Shown here: one piece after another, positions 42,120-50,235 of the stretch | Layout of the letters: each line of letters begins with the position of its first letter | Numbering within the stretch: the stretch's first letter is position 1 | Assembly: GCA_963668655.2 (NCBI GenBank) | Contig: CAXXPQ010000003.1 | Span: forward strand, 62,001-126,000 | Reading direction: 5' to 3' | Source: G963668655 sp963668655 | Lineage (GTDB): Bacteria; Myxococcota_A; SURF-8 | Length of the DNA: 64,000 nt | Notes under the pieces: model-generated | Told to the model about the DNA's origin: nothing | Database searches by the model: none | Seen by the model: the letters and a program-made list of their open reading frames with translations, nothing else | Program-made: the position numbers and the translations under genes

Positions 42120-43088
42120 TTATGGTTCCGAACGTCCGGATTCTTTCGCCGGAAAACGAGCCAGTCGGCCGGAACGAGTCTCCTCCAACGCCTTGACCAA
42201 TCGATAGAGGGACGTGTTCGCCGGCGTATCTATTCCGTTTTCGCGTCCCAGGCGGCTGACTTCGCCGCAGATGGCATCGATTTCCGTACGCCGCCCTTCC
42301 AGAACGTCTTTCAACATGCTTGACCGGTTGGCCGCGGTGCGCGCCGCCACATCCCGTACAATATCCAAAACATGCTGAAATTCCAAAGAGATATTGCATG
42401 CGTCGGCCACCCGGACAACCTCGCGAACGGCGTCTTTCATCATCGCGGAAATGGAATCCGAACCTTGCAGCATGCCGTTGGGCACCTGAAGCAGGGCCGT
42501 CAGGGGGTTGATGGCGCAGTTGACGGCGAGTTTGGTGTAAAGGACCGGGCGAATATCCTTTTCCGCACGGACGGCGATGCCCGCCCGTTGGAATAACCCG
42601 GCCAGCCGTTCCGCGTCGGCGAACGACGATTCCTTCAAGCCCCCAACCAGGGCGTCGCCCTCTCCGGCGTGATGGACGGTCCCATCCTCGTCGATATATG
42701 CGCCAAAAGTCAATGAGGCGATGAGCACCCGCTCCGGTCTCACGGTTCGCGCGATGGTTTCCGCATTTCCGATCCCATTTTGAAGCGACACGAAACGGGC
42801 ATTCTCCCCCGCGACGGAAGCGAAACCGGCCATAACGGCGGCGGTATCGTAGGATTTCACGGCGACCAGGACGAAATCCGCATCTGCGCCCGCTTTCGAG
42901 TCGTATACGACACGAGCGTTCCGGGAGATTTCACCGCGCAAGCCGGTCACCCGGATGCCTTCACGCTCCAATCGTTCGGCTCTCCCGCCGCGCCTGCCGA
43001 TAAAAACGACCTCCTGGCCGCTTTCCAGCAGATACGCCCCGACCAACGTGCCGATCGCCCCCGGTCCGATGATGGAGAAACTCGCCAT
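42120..43088 (-). CDS. panE: Ketopantoate reductase family protein
   Basis: Reduces 2-dehydropantoate to pantoate with NADPH in the CoA pathway. The 322-residue protein has the Rossmann motif GPGAIG (8-13), the SLQNGIGN block and the catalytic Lys in LYTKLAVNCAINPLTAL. The C-terminal helical domain ends with the conserved DAICGEVSRLGRENGIDTPAN pattern of this family. Paralogues with other 2-oxo-acid substrates exist, so the pantoate role is likely, not proven. AAGGAAGGTGA precedes the ATG. It is the first gene of the leftward run. Confidence 0.88.
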   Translation of the reverse strand: MASFSIIGPGAIGTLVGAYLLESGQEVVFIGRRGGRAERLEREGIRVTGLRGEISRNARVVYDSKAGADADFVLVAVKSYDTAAVMAGFASVAGENARFVSLQNGIGNAETIARTVRPERVLIASLTFGAYIDEDGTVHHAGEGDALVGGLKESSFADAERLAGLFQRAGIAVRAEKDIRPVLYTKLAVNCAINPLTALLQVPNGMLQGSDSISAMMKDAVREVVRVADACNISLEFQHVLDIVRDVAARTAANRSSMLKDVLEGRRTEIDAICGEVSRLGRENGIDTPANTSLYRLVKALEETRSGRLARFPAKESGRSEP

Positions 43089-43454
43089 GAAATCACCTTC
43101 CTTCTATCGACTCGTCCAAACACTATACGGGCAGGAAGGATCCGGGGTCAAGCATTTGCCTTGTCCCGTCGCCTCCGAATCGCCCGGTCCCGTTTTGAAC
43201 CGATTACGCATTCCTTTTCCATGCGTTTCGGACACGGCGACTCCCGAAAGACACCGCAAAGGTCGGAAGCGGTGCTGAAATCGACCGATCGAAGATAAGC
43301 CTGGCGCGATAAGCTATTGCAATACTTACAGATGTATTATTTTTCCTTTCTAATTTCCGTAAATATTTCAGTTAATGTGTCGATTTGTTTTTAGGAAGCA
43401 CAAACGTGCAAAGTCGCAGAGATGCGGTCCTCTTTTTAAATTGGGAGATACGCC
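43089..43454. other. Divergent non-coding gap before cheW
   Basis: 366 bases between panE (leftward) and cheW (rightward). Near 43390-43435, just before cheW, two small hairpins can form (GCAC-AAAC-GTGC and CGCA-GAGA-TGCG, the latter with a GNRA loop), enclosed by AGGA and TCCT and followed by T5. No convincing promoter pair was found. The order of elements does not fit a known riboswitch class. Confidence 0.4.
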
Positions 43455-43985
43455 ATGGAAGTTATGATGAGCAACCCCGCCCCGGTGGAAGAATTGTCGC
43501 AGGGCAGCCTTTCGGAAACGCTTTCCGGAAAGTACATGACGTTCAAGCTGTCGGCGGAAGAGTACGGACTTCAAATCCTCAACGTCCGTGAACTGATCGG
43601 GCTGATGAGCATTACGCGGGTGCCCCGGACCGAGCCTTTCATGAAAGGCGTCATCAACCTGCGCGGGCGCGTCATTCCCGTGATCGATCTCCGGCTGAAA
43701 TTCGGAATGGATGAAGTCGAAGCCACCGATCAGACCGTCATCATCGTCGTCCAGGTGAAGTCGGGCGACCATGACCTGACCATGGGCCTTATCGTCGATG
43801 AAGTGCTTGAGGTTCTGGACATCGGCGCCGATCAAGTGGAGCCTCCTCCGGTGTTCGGCCAGACCGAAGTCGAAACGGACTTCATCCTCGGCGTCGGAAA
43901 GGCGGGTCAGCGCGTCGTCTTTCTCCTGGATATCAACAAGGTGCTGACCGGACAGGAGCTTTCCCACCTGGCTACCCACGCATAA
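43455..43985 (+). CDS. cheW: CheW-type chemotaxis adaptor
   Basis: A 176-residue CheW domain that couples chemoreceptors to a CheA kinase. Typical blocks: MTFKLSAEEYGLQILNVREL, the ITRVPRTEPFMKGVINLRGRVIPVIDLR core (two to three family-specific prolines and the GVINLRG turn) and the C-terminal DFILGVGK plus VFLLDINKVL. GGGAGATACGCC precedes the ATG. An N-terminal tail of about 25 residues precedes the fold. No other che gene is in the window, so the pathway it serves is elsewhere. Confidence 0.94.
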   Translation: MEVMMSNPAPVEELSQGSLSETLSGKYMTFKLSAEEYGLQILNVRELIGLMSITRVPRTEPFMKGVINLRGRVIPVIDLRLKFGMDEVEATDQTVIIVVQVKSGDHDLTMGLIVDEVLEVLDIGADQVEPPPVFGQTEVETDFILGVGKAGQRVVFLLDINKVLTGQELSHLATHA

Positions 43986-44058
43986 TCGGGGTGATCCCGG
44001 TCTCGCACCGCATGGCTGCGCATTGTCGGGATGGATTCGTCCTCGAACGCAAAATGAA

Positions 44059-44091
44059 AAACCCCGCCTCTTGGGAGGCGGGGTTTCTTTT
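44059..44091. terminator. Strong bidirectional terminator
   Basis: AAACCCCGCCTC and GAGGCGGGGTTT form a 12-bp stem with a TTGG loop, flanked by A-rich and T-rich ends. It lies between the convergent cheW and the Cys-rich lipoprotein gene and serves both. Confidence 0.95.
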
Positions 44092-44135
44092 GAGAATCGG
44101 AATCCTCCGGGACGCTCCCGGCGCTTATCCCATCA

Positions 44136-47100
44136 TCAATAAGGGGAAGGCAGGTCGGAGCATTTCATGGTGGAAGAAATGTCGTCACTGGCCTTGTCGC
44201 ACCAGATCGAACGCTTCTGGTCCACATCCTGGGGATCGAAAATGCCGCTGCCGATGCCCTTGATGAAGGGATTGGCGTACGGATTTTCCGTGTGCAAGTC
44301 GAAATCGGCGCTCTGGCAGTAACAGAAATTGCCTTCCATGGTCGCACAGTAGATGGAGGTCGTCTCGCCGGTACAGTCGGCGTCGCTGCTGCAGGCGATG
44401 GTCGGATTGCAGCCGTCCGGAGATCCGGATCCCTGGCAGGAGGAACAGTATTTTCCCCATTCCCGCTTCCGGCATTCGAAGGATTCCTCGTTTCCGGGAT
44501 CGGCGGTAATGCTGCCGTTGTACGGAATCTTCGTGTTGTCCGGGTTGTACCATTCGGTACACTCCGCGCTCGTGGTGCAGGGCGCCAGGGTCCAGCCGGC
44601 GCAGATGGCGTCCACGAAGCCGTCGCCTTCCGTATCCTCGACTTCTTCGCCGGCCTTGTACTTGCCGGAGACGGCCTGAATCGTCTCGTCCCAGTAAATG
44701 TCCGCGATCTTCCAGTACGTGCTGGGCTTCACCAGGTCGTGTCCGATTCCGAGGGGCATGGTCGGCTCGCCGTTGATGTAAATCTGCGCGACGGCCTCGA
44801 CGACCTTGCTGGGCGTATCCGTGATAATGGTCTCGGGATCGGTATACAGCCGTGCCACGACGCGGTAACGTCCCGATTGGGGTTTGTCCAGAGAGATGTT
44901 CTCCGGTCCCCAGCCATCCACGTCATCGATGTCCAGTTCCGGATCGTCTTCCACGTCGTTGGAGGAACAATTGCCCGCCACACATACGAACTGGTCGCTC
45001 TTGGTCAGGCATTCCGTGCTGTTGCTGCACGTGAAGTCGCAGACCGTATCCACGCAGGAGAAGATGGTGTCCGACCCGCCGTTGCAGTCGTCGTCGATCT
45101 GGCATGACATCTGCGGCGGCGTGTAGGCTCCCCAGCGGGGGTCCGTGTTGTTGAAGAAGCAGGTGTCGTTGACGCCGTTGGCGTCGTGCTGGGAGCAGAT
45201 CATCTGGACGCCCGAGGTTCCCACGCTGGCCGGGTTGCAGAATCCCTCTCCGCCGCAATCGGTGTCGGACTCGCACCGGATATAGGTGATTTCCAACTCC
45301 TTGTGAACGTCGCACTGCCCGGTATCGCCGTTGCAGTACCAGCCGTAATAGGCGTCCTTGCATGCCTGATCCGTGGTGCAGGAGAAATCGCAGAAACCGC
45401 CGACACATTCCATGTCGCATTCACTGGAATCGTTGCAGGATTTCCGTGTGGGGAGCCTCGCAGGTTCGAGCCAGTCGCCGAAGGCGCTGGCGACGCCGAA
45501 GGTTCCCATGTCGCGGTAACGGACAAGGAAGAGGTCCAGGTCCACCAGGTTGCCCTTGTTCCAGTACATTTCAATGTGGAGTTTTTCGCTGGGCTTGACC
45601 TTCACATCGATCTGATCCCATTCGGGACAGGTGGGACAGTCGCTGTTGGGACCGCTGACGACGCCGGCCGAGTCCTTCACCTTGACGCGAATACGGTAAA
45701 CGCCCGCGATGGGGAAATAGATCTTCGGGAATCCCTGGTCTGTCCATTGTCCCATGATGCTGATGGGGTTGTCCTTCGTGGAGTATCTGGGATCGATGAG
45801 CACGGCGTCCTGAGCGTAAGCCGGTTTGCCGTTCGGGGCCCATTCCCAGTAATACATGAAGGGTTTGCGCTCTTCACCGAAGGGAGACTCCGATTTCCGG
45901 GCGTCCAGATGGATCTGGTCCAGCGGCTCCGGGTCTTTCTCGTCGTCCGGGATCTCGATCTTGGGAATCGGCGGTCCGCCCAGATTGCCGGGCAGGTTCA
46001 ACGAGACCTTGCGGTCGTGGCTTCCGGCGCCTCCCTGGGCGGAGTGCTCGACGGCCAGGGAGAAGTTCTTTCCGGTCAGCACGGAGGCCGTGGGATAGTC
46101 GCTGTCCGGTCCGTACAGTACGCGCAGGGGAAGCTGATCCATCAGGATCGCGTCCAGGTTTTCCGGATCGATGGAGAACATTTCCTTTCTCGGATTGCCG
46201 CTTTCGTCGAAGCAGGCTTCCTCTTCCGCGACGGGATCGTTCAGGATAACGTTCAGTTCCGTGATCTCCGTGGCATAGTCGCAGAAGCTGGCGAACTTGG
46301 CGACGCCCGCGTCCACGGGGGAAACCATGATGCGGTAGTTGGCGCGGCTGGAATAGGACAGCGTAAAGAACGTGGACGAATCTCCGTCGAACGTCTTGGC
46401 CATTTCCCGCTTCAAAGCCATCTGATCGCAACGGTTCAGGCCGTACAGCTTGGAATCGGCCACCGGCTGATTGTCTTTCAAGATGCAGACGGTTTCGCCT
46501 TCGACGCCCGTCCAGACGGCCGCCTTGTCCGGATTCACGATGACGGAGGAATCCACGTTGACCATCTGCTCCAGCGCGAATTCCAGACCGAAGTTGATCT
46601 TGATGTCCGTCCCGCAGACCCTTTCATCTTCCAGGCAGATGTATTTCGCCCCAAGAACGGCGCAGTCGGCGTTTTCGGAACAGCCCTGCTGGGTCTTGTC
46701 GCCCCACTCGGCCAGTTTGGTTTCGCCCTGGCGATTGTAGTACTCGTAGAAGGCGGTGCAGGATTTGCCGCTGACGATATCCGTCCGGTACAGCGGATCG
46801 TCCGCGCAGATGAATTTCTCTCCAAGCCGCTCCCGCTTGATGGTGCCGTCGTCCATTTCGCGATTGCACTTGTCCGGCTCCACCGGATCCGGATCGCAAT
46901 GACAGTCCAAATCTTCCAGACAACTGATGTCCGTGGTGATTCCGGCGGGGAAATTGTTGTACGTGATCGGCGATCCGTCGCTTTCGCGGCTCGTCTTCAG
47001 GGTACGGAAAATGTCGGCCTGATCCCGGATGGGAAGGATGCACTTGCCCTCGTCCACGGCGCAGATCTGTCCGGCCATGCACTGCTGATCGCTCTGGCAG

Positions 47101-47378
47101 GGACGCTGCTCGATCAGCTGGCCTTCGGAATCCAGATAGGCCAGTTCGAAAATGTCCAGGTTGGCGGTCACGCCGGTGTTGGAAACGACAATGTGTTCGG
47201 TCAGTTTTTCCTTTTTCTGGGTTTCGTAATCGATTTTCAGCGGATACACATCGATTTTGGCCTGCGGCGTGAATCGATGGTCGTTGCAGTTCCAGAGCGT
47301 CATGGCCAGGACGCTGAGGAAAAGCAGACACAGACCCTTTCTGGTCCCACTCACAAAACGGTGCTCTCCCGACTTCAT
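44136..47378 (-). CDS. Large Cys-rich exported lipoprotein
   Basis: A 1,080-residue protein; I do not recognise its family. The ATG at 47378 is preferred because GGAGG lies 8 bases upstream. An N-terminal hydrophobic segment ends in LWNC, a plausible but non-standard lipobox (Asn before Cys). The mature part alternates beta-rich regions with many short Cys clusters of the type CxSDxDC (CSENADC, CESDTDC, CQIDDDC, CSSDADC), similar to disulfide-rich extracellular modules of myxobacterial-type lipoproteins. A domain near residues 500-600 contains an Ig-like segment (YYWEWAPNGKPAYAQD and VYRIRVKVKDSAGVVSG). It has no DGD tether, unlike the lipoproteins on the left side. It is probably a surface or periplasmic binding protein. 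Confidence 0.75.
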   Translation of the reverse strand: MKSGEHRFVSGTRKGLCLLFLSVLAMTLWNCNDHRFTPQAKIDVYPLKIDYETQKKEKLTEHIVVSNTGVTANLDIFELAYLDSEGQLIEQRPCQSDQQCMAGQICAVDEGKCILPIRDQADIFRTLKTSRESDGSPITYNNFPAGITTDISCLEDLDCHCDPDPVEPDKCNREMDDGTIKRERLGEKFICADDPLYRTDIVSGKSCTAFYEYYNRQGETKLAEWGDKTQQGCSENADCAVLGAKYICLEDERVCGTDIKINFGLEFALEQMVNVDSSVIVNPDKAAVWTGVEGETVCILKDNQPVADSKLYGLNRCDQMALKREMAKTFDGDSSTFFTLSYSSRANYRIMVSPVDAGVAKFASFCDYATEITELNVILNDPVAEEEACFDESGNPRKEMFSIDPENLDAILMDQLPLRVLYGPDSDYPTASVLTGKNFSLAVEHSAQGGAGSHDRKVSLNLPGNLGGPPIPKIEIPDDEKDPEPLDQIHLDARKSESPFGEERKPFMYYWEWAPNGKPAYAQDAVLIDPRYSTKDNPISIMGQWTDQGFPKIYFPIAGVYRIRVKVKDSAGVVSGPNSDCPTCPEWDQIDVKVKPSEKLHIEMYWNKGNLVDLDLFLVRYRDMGTFGVASAFGDWLEPARLPTRKSCNDSSECDMECVGGFCDFSCTTDQACKDAYYGWYCNGDTGQCDVHKELEITYIRCESDTDCGGEGFCNPASVGTSGVQMICSQHDANGVNDTCFFNNTDPRWGAYTPPQMSCQIDDDCNGGSDTIFSCVDTVCDFTCSNSTECLTKSDQFVCVAGNCSSNDVEDDPELDIDDVDGWGPENISLDKPQSGRYRVVARLYTDPETIITDTPSKVVEAVAQIYINGEPTMPLGIGHDLVKPSTYWKIADIYWDETIQAVSGKYKAGEEVEDTEGDGFVDAICAGWTLAPCTTSAECTEWYNPDNTKIPYNGSITADPGNEESFECRKREWGKYCSSCQGSGSPDGCNPTIACSSDADCTGETTSIYCATMEGNFCYCQSADFDLHTENPYANPFIKGIGSGIFDPQDVDQKRSIWCDKASDDISSTMKCSDLPSPY

Positions 47379-47611
47379 TGGGGATTCCTCCTTGGAAAAA
47401 CTCACCACACTATGTATGACGTTGTATGCTAATGATCTTGCCGGTTTGTGCTAGAGGCTCCGGCGAATTTTCGGGGAATTGCCACATGGAGCCGACAATC
47501 TTTTCCGACTGCAACGGTTCCATTTCCCCGTTATTCAAATAGTTAGCATAAGCCATGTCGAAACGCAACCAAAAAAACAAGAGAATCAAAGCCTTTTGCG
47601 TTTCCGCTTTT

Positions 47612-47629
47612 CCTATGGTATCCCATAGG
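47612..47629. promoter_or_regulatory. Perfect inverted repeat before the NtrC-type gene
   Basis: CCTATGG-TATC-CCATAGG has 7-bp arms and a 4-base centre, ending 25 bases before the ATG at 47655. As DNA it could be an operator for autoregulation. As RNA it would put a hairpin just before the AAGGA ribosome site. Confidence 0.45.
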
Positions 47630-47654
47630 CAAATGACTTGCAAGGATCAATTCC

Positions 47655-48998
47655 ATGAACGATATCGTAAAATCCCTTCTGATCGTAGACGACGAACAGG
47701 AAAACCTGAAATCTCTCCGGCGGATTTTCGTCAAGGAAGGTTTCCGCGTCGTGACGGCGGAACGAGGTAAAGAAGCCCTTGAGCAACTGCGGACCGATTC
47801 GTTTCACGTCGTTCTCACGGACCTGAAAATGCCCGGCGAAGTGGATGGAATGGACATCCTGAAGACCATCAAAACGCTGGAACTGGACTGCCAGGTCGTT
47901 CTCATGACGGCCTACGGCACCATCGAAACCGCCGTTCAGGCCATCAAATCAGGGGCTTACGACTTCGTCACCAAGCCCTTCCGCAAGATCGATATCGTTA
48001 AAACGGTGGAGCGCGGTTACGAGAAAATGGCGCTTCTGGAGGAAAATCGCCTGCTGCGGGAAAAGCTGCAACGGATCGAACACACCGAGGAAATCATCTG
48101 GTCCAGCGCCGCCATGCAGAAACCGATGTTGACGCTGAAACAGGCCGCGCCCTCCACGGCGACGGTCCTGATTCAGGGAGAAAGCGGCACCGGCAAGGAA
48201 CTGTTCGCGCGGGCCGTCCACCGGCTATCCGACCGAAACAACAAGCCGTTTATCGCGATCAATTGCGCGGCGCTTCCCGAATCCATTCTGGAATCGGAGC
48301 TTTTCGGCTATGTGAAAGGGGCCTTTACGGGCGCCGCAGCCGACCGGGACGGCCGACTGATGGCCGCCAATCACGGAACCCTTTTCCTGGATGAAATCGG
48401 GGATATGAGCCTGTCCCTCCAGGCGAAACTGCTGCGCGTCCTGCAGGAAGGAGAATTCGAACGGCTGGGCGCCAACCACCCGACGAAAGTCGATTTCCGC
48501 TTGGTGGCGGCCACGAACCGGAACCTTCGCGAGGAAGTGGAAAATCGGCATTTTCGGGAGGATTTATACTACCGCTTGAACGTCATCAACATCCAGCTCC
48601 CGCCTTTCCGCGACCGCAAGGAGGACATTCCCCTTTTGGCGCAGCATTTCGTTCAGAAATACTGCGAAAAGAACAAAAAGGAGCTGAAAACTCTGACCCC
48701 CGACGCCATGGAAGCTCTCCTGAATCATCCCTGGCCGGGCAACGTACGGGAATTGGAAAAGGCCGTGGAGCGGGCGGTGGTTTTATCCACGGGGGGAGCG
48801 CTACAACCACATGATTTTTTTGAGGAAATAAGCAAAGGAACCCCTCCGAACGAAATCACGGTATCCTTCGGCATGTCCCTGGAGGAAATCGAACAAAAAG
48901 TGATCCGCGAAACGCTGCAACGCACGGCGGGAGATAAAAAACTGGCGGCCCAGATTCTGGGCATCGCCGTCCGCACGATTTACCGCAAATTGGACTGA
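47655..48998 (+). CDS. NtrC-family sigma-54 response regulator
   Basis: A 447-residue transcription activator: receiver domain (phospho-acceptor Asp56 in LTDLKMPG), a linker helix, the AAA+ sigma-54 activator domain (Walker A GESGTGKE at about 175-182, the sigma-54 contact loop GAFTGA near 220, Walker B LFLDEIGDM, LNHPWPGNVREL), and a C-terminal Fis-type helix-turn-helix (KLAAQILGIAVRTIYRKL). It activates sigma-54 promoters after phosphorylation. No partner kinase gene is adjacent, and I found no clear -24/-12 promoter in the window. AAGGA lies 8 bases before the ATG. Confidence 0.95.
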   Translation: MNDIVKSLLIVDDEQENLKSLRRIFVKEGFRVVTAERGKEALEQLRTDSFHVVLTDLKMPGEVDGMDILKTIKTLELDCQVVLMTAYGTIETAVQAIKSGAYDFVTKPFRKIDIVKTVERGYEKMALLEENRLLREKLQRIEHTEEIIWSSAAMQKPMLTLKQAAPSTATVLIQGESGTGKELFARAVHRLSDRNNKPFIAINCAALPESILESELFGYVKGAFTGAAADRDGRLMAANHGTLFLDEIGDMSLSLQAKLLRVLQEGEFERLGANHPTKVDFRLVAATNRNLREEVENRHFREDLYYRLNVINIQLPPFRDRKEDIPLLAQHFVQKYCEKNKKELKTLTPDAMEALLNHPWPGNVRELEKAVERAVVLSTGGALQPHDFFEEISKGTPPNEITVSFGMSLEEIEQKVIRETLQRTAGDKKLAAQILGIAVRTIYRKLD

Positions 48999-49112
48999 AC
49001 CGGAGAGAATCCGCTCTTCGGACGATGAAAATACAAAAAGATCTTGCATTTACCCGCGGTTCTTCTACAATTGTCGGACATAATGGAATAAACCCCAACT
49101 CCGGAGGCGGGA

Positions 49113-49445
49113 ATGAGCGGCAAGGAACTGAGAAAATACCCGCGCATCGAAGCGAATGCTTACGTGGATTACACGGGTGACGAGGTTCTGCTTTTTCACC
49201 AGATCGAGAACATCTCTCTCGGTGGATTGAGCATCAAATGCCCCCGAGTCGAACGGGTCGGAACGACGGTGGAACTGGTCGTCAACATGCCGGAAGAAGA
49301 TCTTCAGATCGATTGTCTGGGCGAGGTGGTCTGGGCCAAGGAAAATGAAGAAGGGTCCATGGGAGTGAAATTCATCAATTTGCAAAGCGACCAACGTGAA
49401 AAACTGAAAGCGTTCCTCTCGAAAATCGATCCTTTTTACGTCTGA
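49113..49445 (+). CDS. PilZ-domain c-di-GMP binding protein
   Basis: A 110-residue single PilZ domain. The c-di-GMP motifs are complete: RKYPR (RxxxR) at the start and NISLGG (D/NxSxxG) about 25 residues later. The remaining beta-barrel (GEVVWAKENEEGSMGVKFINL) is typical. Such proteins act as second-messenger effectors for motility, secretion or polysaccharide synthesis. GGAGGCGGGA precedes the ATG. It follows the NtrC-type gene by 114 bases and could be in the same transcript. Confidence 0.93.
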   Translation: MSGKELRKYPRIEANAYVDYTGDEVLLFHQIENISLGGLSIKCPRVERVGTTVELVVNMPEEDLQIDCLGEVVWAKENEEGSMGVKFINLQSDQREKLKAFLSKIDPFYV

Positions 49446-49495
49446 TTTCGCCCCCCAAAACACTTACGCTAACGTAAAAAGCATTTAACAGCCGG

Positions 49496-49514
49496 CTGGT
49501 GGTACTACCACCAG
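49496..49514. promoter_or_regulatory. Perfect 19-bp palindrome
   Basis: CTGGTGGTA-C-TACCACCAG has 9-bp arms around one base, between the convergent PilZ and pentapeptide genes. The hairpin would have almost no loop and no T-run follows, so it is a poor terminator. A protein-binding site or a transcript-end stabiliser is possible. A smaller TTACG-CTAA-CGTAA repeat lies just before it. Confidence 0.35.
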
Positions 49515-49541
49515 ACCGAAAATCGTCCCGACGAACGGGTG

Positions 49542-49862
49542 TCATTCGTCCCGGCGAAGCCTCAGTTTCGTCACTTTGAAAAGGTCCACGCCCTCCAGAA
49601 TCGTCCCCTTCAGATTCGCCCCTTTCAAATTGGCGTATCGAAAATCCGTGCCTTCCAATCTGGCGTTTTCCAGATCGGCTCCCTCGAAATTGGCGCAGAC
49701 GAGATTTGCGGATTCGAGATTCGCCCCGCGCAGATCGGCATAACTGAAATCACCGCCCCGCAGATTCTGACCGGACAGATCCAATCGCCGCAGATCTTCC
49801 TTGTAGAGGCTGACCCCCTGGATGACTTGTTTCAAGACCTTTTCTGTGGTCATTTGAGTCAC
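49542..49862 (-). CDS. Small pentapeptide-repeat protein
   Basis: A 106-residue cytoplasmic protein with a short N-terminal helix and about 12 consecutive A(D/N)LXX-type pentapeptides (DLSGQNLRGGDFSYADLRGA and onward) forming a right-handed beta-helix. A GTG at 49862 with GGAG about 7 bases upstream is the preferred start; the ATG at 49853 is an alternative with poorer spacing. Small proteins of this class often have unknown roles, and DNA-mimic gyrase protectors (Qnr/MfpA) are longer, so that role is not claimed. Confidence 0.75.
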   Translation of the reverse strand: MTQMTTEKVLKQVIQGVSLYKEDLRRLDLSGQNLRGGDFSYADLRGANLESANLVCANFEGADLENARLEGTDFRYANLKGANLKGTILEGVDLFKVTKLRLRRDE

Positions 49863-49996
49863 GGCGCACACTCCGTTCGGACAATCATGGCGAAATCGTC
49901 GCTACGTACAGGTCGTTTTGAGTACCACATTTTTTTGCCGATAAGCAATCTTTTTCGATTTTTCCGAAACGATAAATACAAGGTTCCTCGGCGCGC

Positions 49997-50051
49997 TTTG
50001 ACATTTTGTCACCTTCACCAATTGGTATTGTTCGATTTTGACATTTTGTCC
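49997..50051. promoter_or_regulatory. Paired palindromic elements, candidate operator
   Basis: TGACA-TTT-TGTCA (49999-50011) is a perfect palindrome. A second copy, TGACATTTTGTC (50039-50050), differs only at its last base. The centres are 40 bp apart, near four helical turns, and the 10-bp palindrome ACCAATTGGT (50017-50026) lies between them. Both copies contain TTGACA, but neither has a -10 at the right distance, so they read better as binding sites than as promoters. Confidence 0.5.
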
Positions 50052-50194
50052 CACGAAATTCCCTTGCAACCCTTCCGATCGCCCATTTCATGCCAAAACC
50101 CCCAAAAATCGAGACGTAACAAAACGTTCGTCCCGCCGTATGCTATCGTTATTACATGCCTTTTCCAATGTTCGTTACCAAGGCACGATTATTG

Positions 50195-50209
50195 CACGGC
50201 TTCGCCGTG
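50195..50209 (+). promoter_or_regulatory. Stem-loop in the gspC leader
   Basis: CACGGC-TTC-GCCGTG, a 6-bp stem with a 3-base loop, ends 26 bases before the gspC start. No T-run follows, so it is not a terminator. It may stabilise the operon message. Confidence 0.4.
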
Positions 50210-50235
50210 GCCAATTGTTTAAGAAGGGTGCGCCT

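Larger units (their letters stand above)
49863..50235. other. Regulatory gap upstream of the T2SS operon
   Basis: 373 bases without a supported gene, between the pentapeptide-repeat gene (leftward) and gspC (rightward). It carries the paired TGACATTTTGTC elements with a palindrome between them (49997-50051) and a leader hairpin (50195-50209). No convincing -35/-10 pair with good spacing was found on the gspC side. Confidence 0.5.

Noticed and set aside
43388..43440. Possible c-di-GMP (GEMM-I) riboswitch ahead of cheW, because of GCAAAG and a GNRA-loop hairpin.
   Set aside because: In GEMM-I a hairpin separates the AAAC and GCAAAG elements; here they are adjacent with only a 4-bp stem, and the second long arm is absent.
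45186..47432. A 748-codon frame antisense to the 1,080-residue lipoprotein, and similar long frames at 28371-30383 and 32505-33728.
   Set aside because: All are composition shadows of Cys/Asp-rich genes and lack start signals.
49542..49862. Qnr/MfpA-like gyrase protection protein.
   Set aside because: The repeat region is only about half the length of these DNA mimics, and there is no evidence for dimer contacts.
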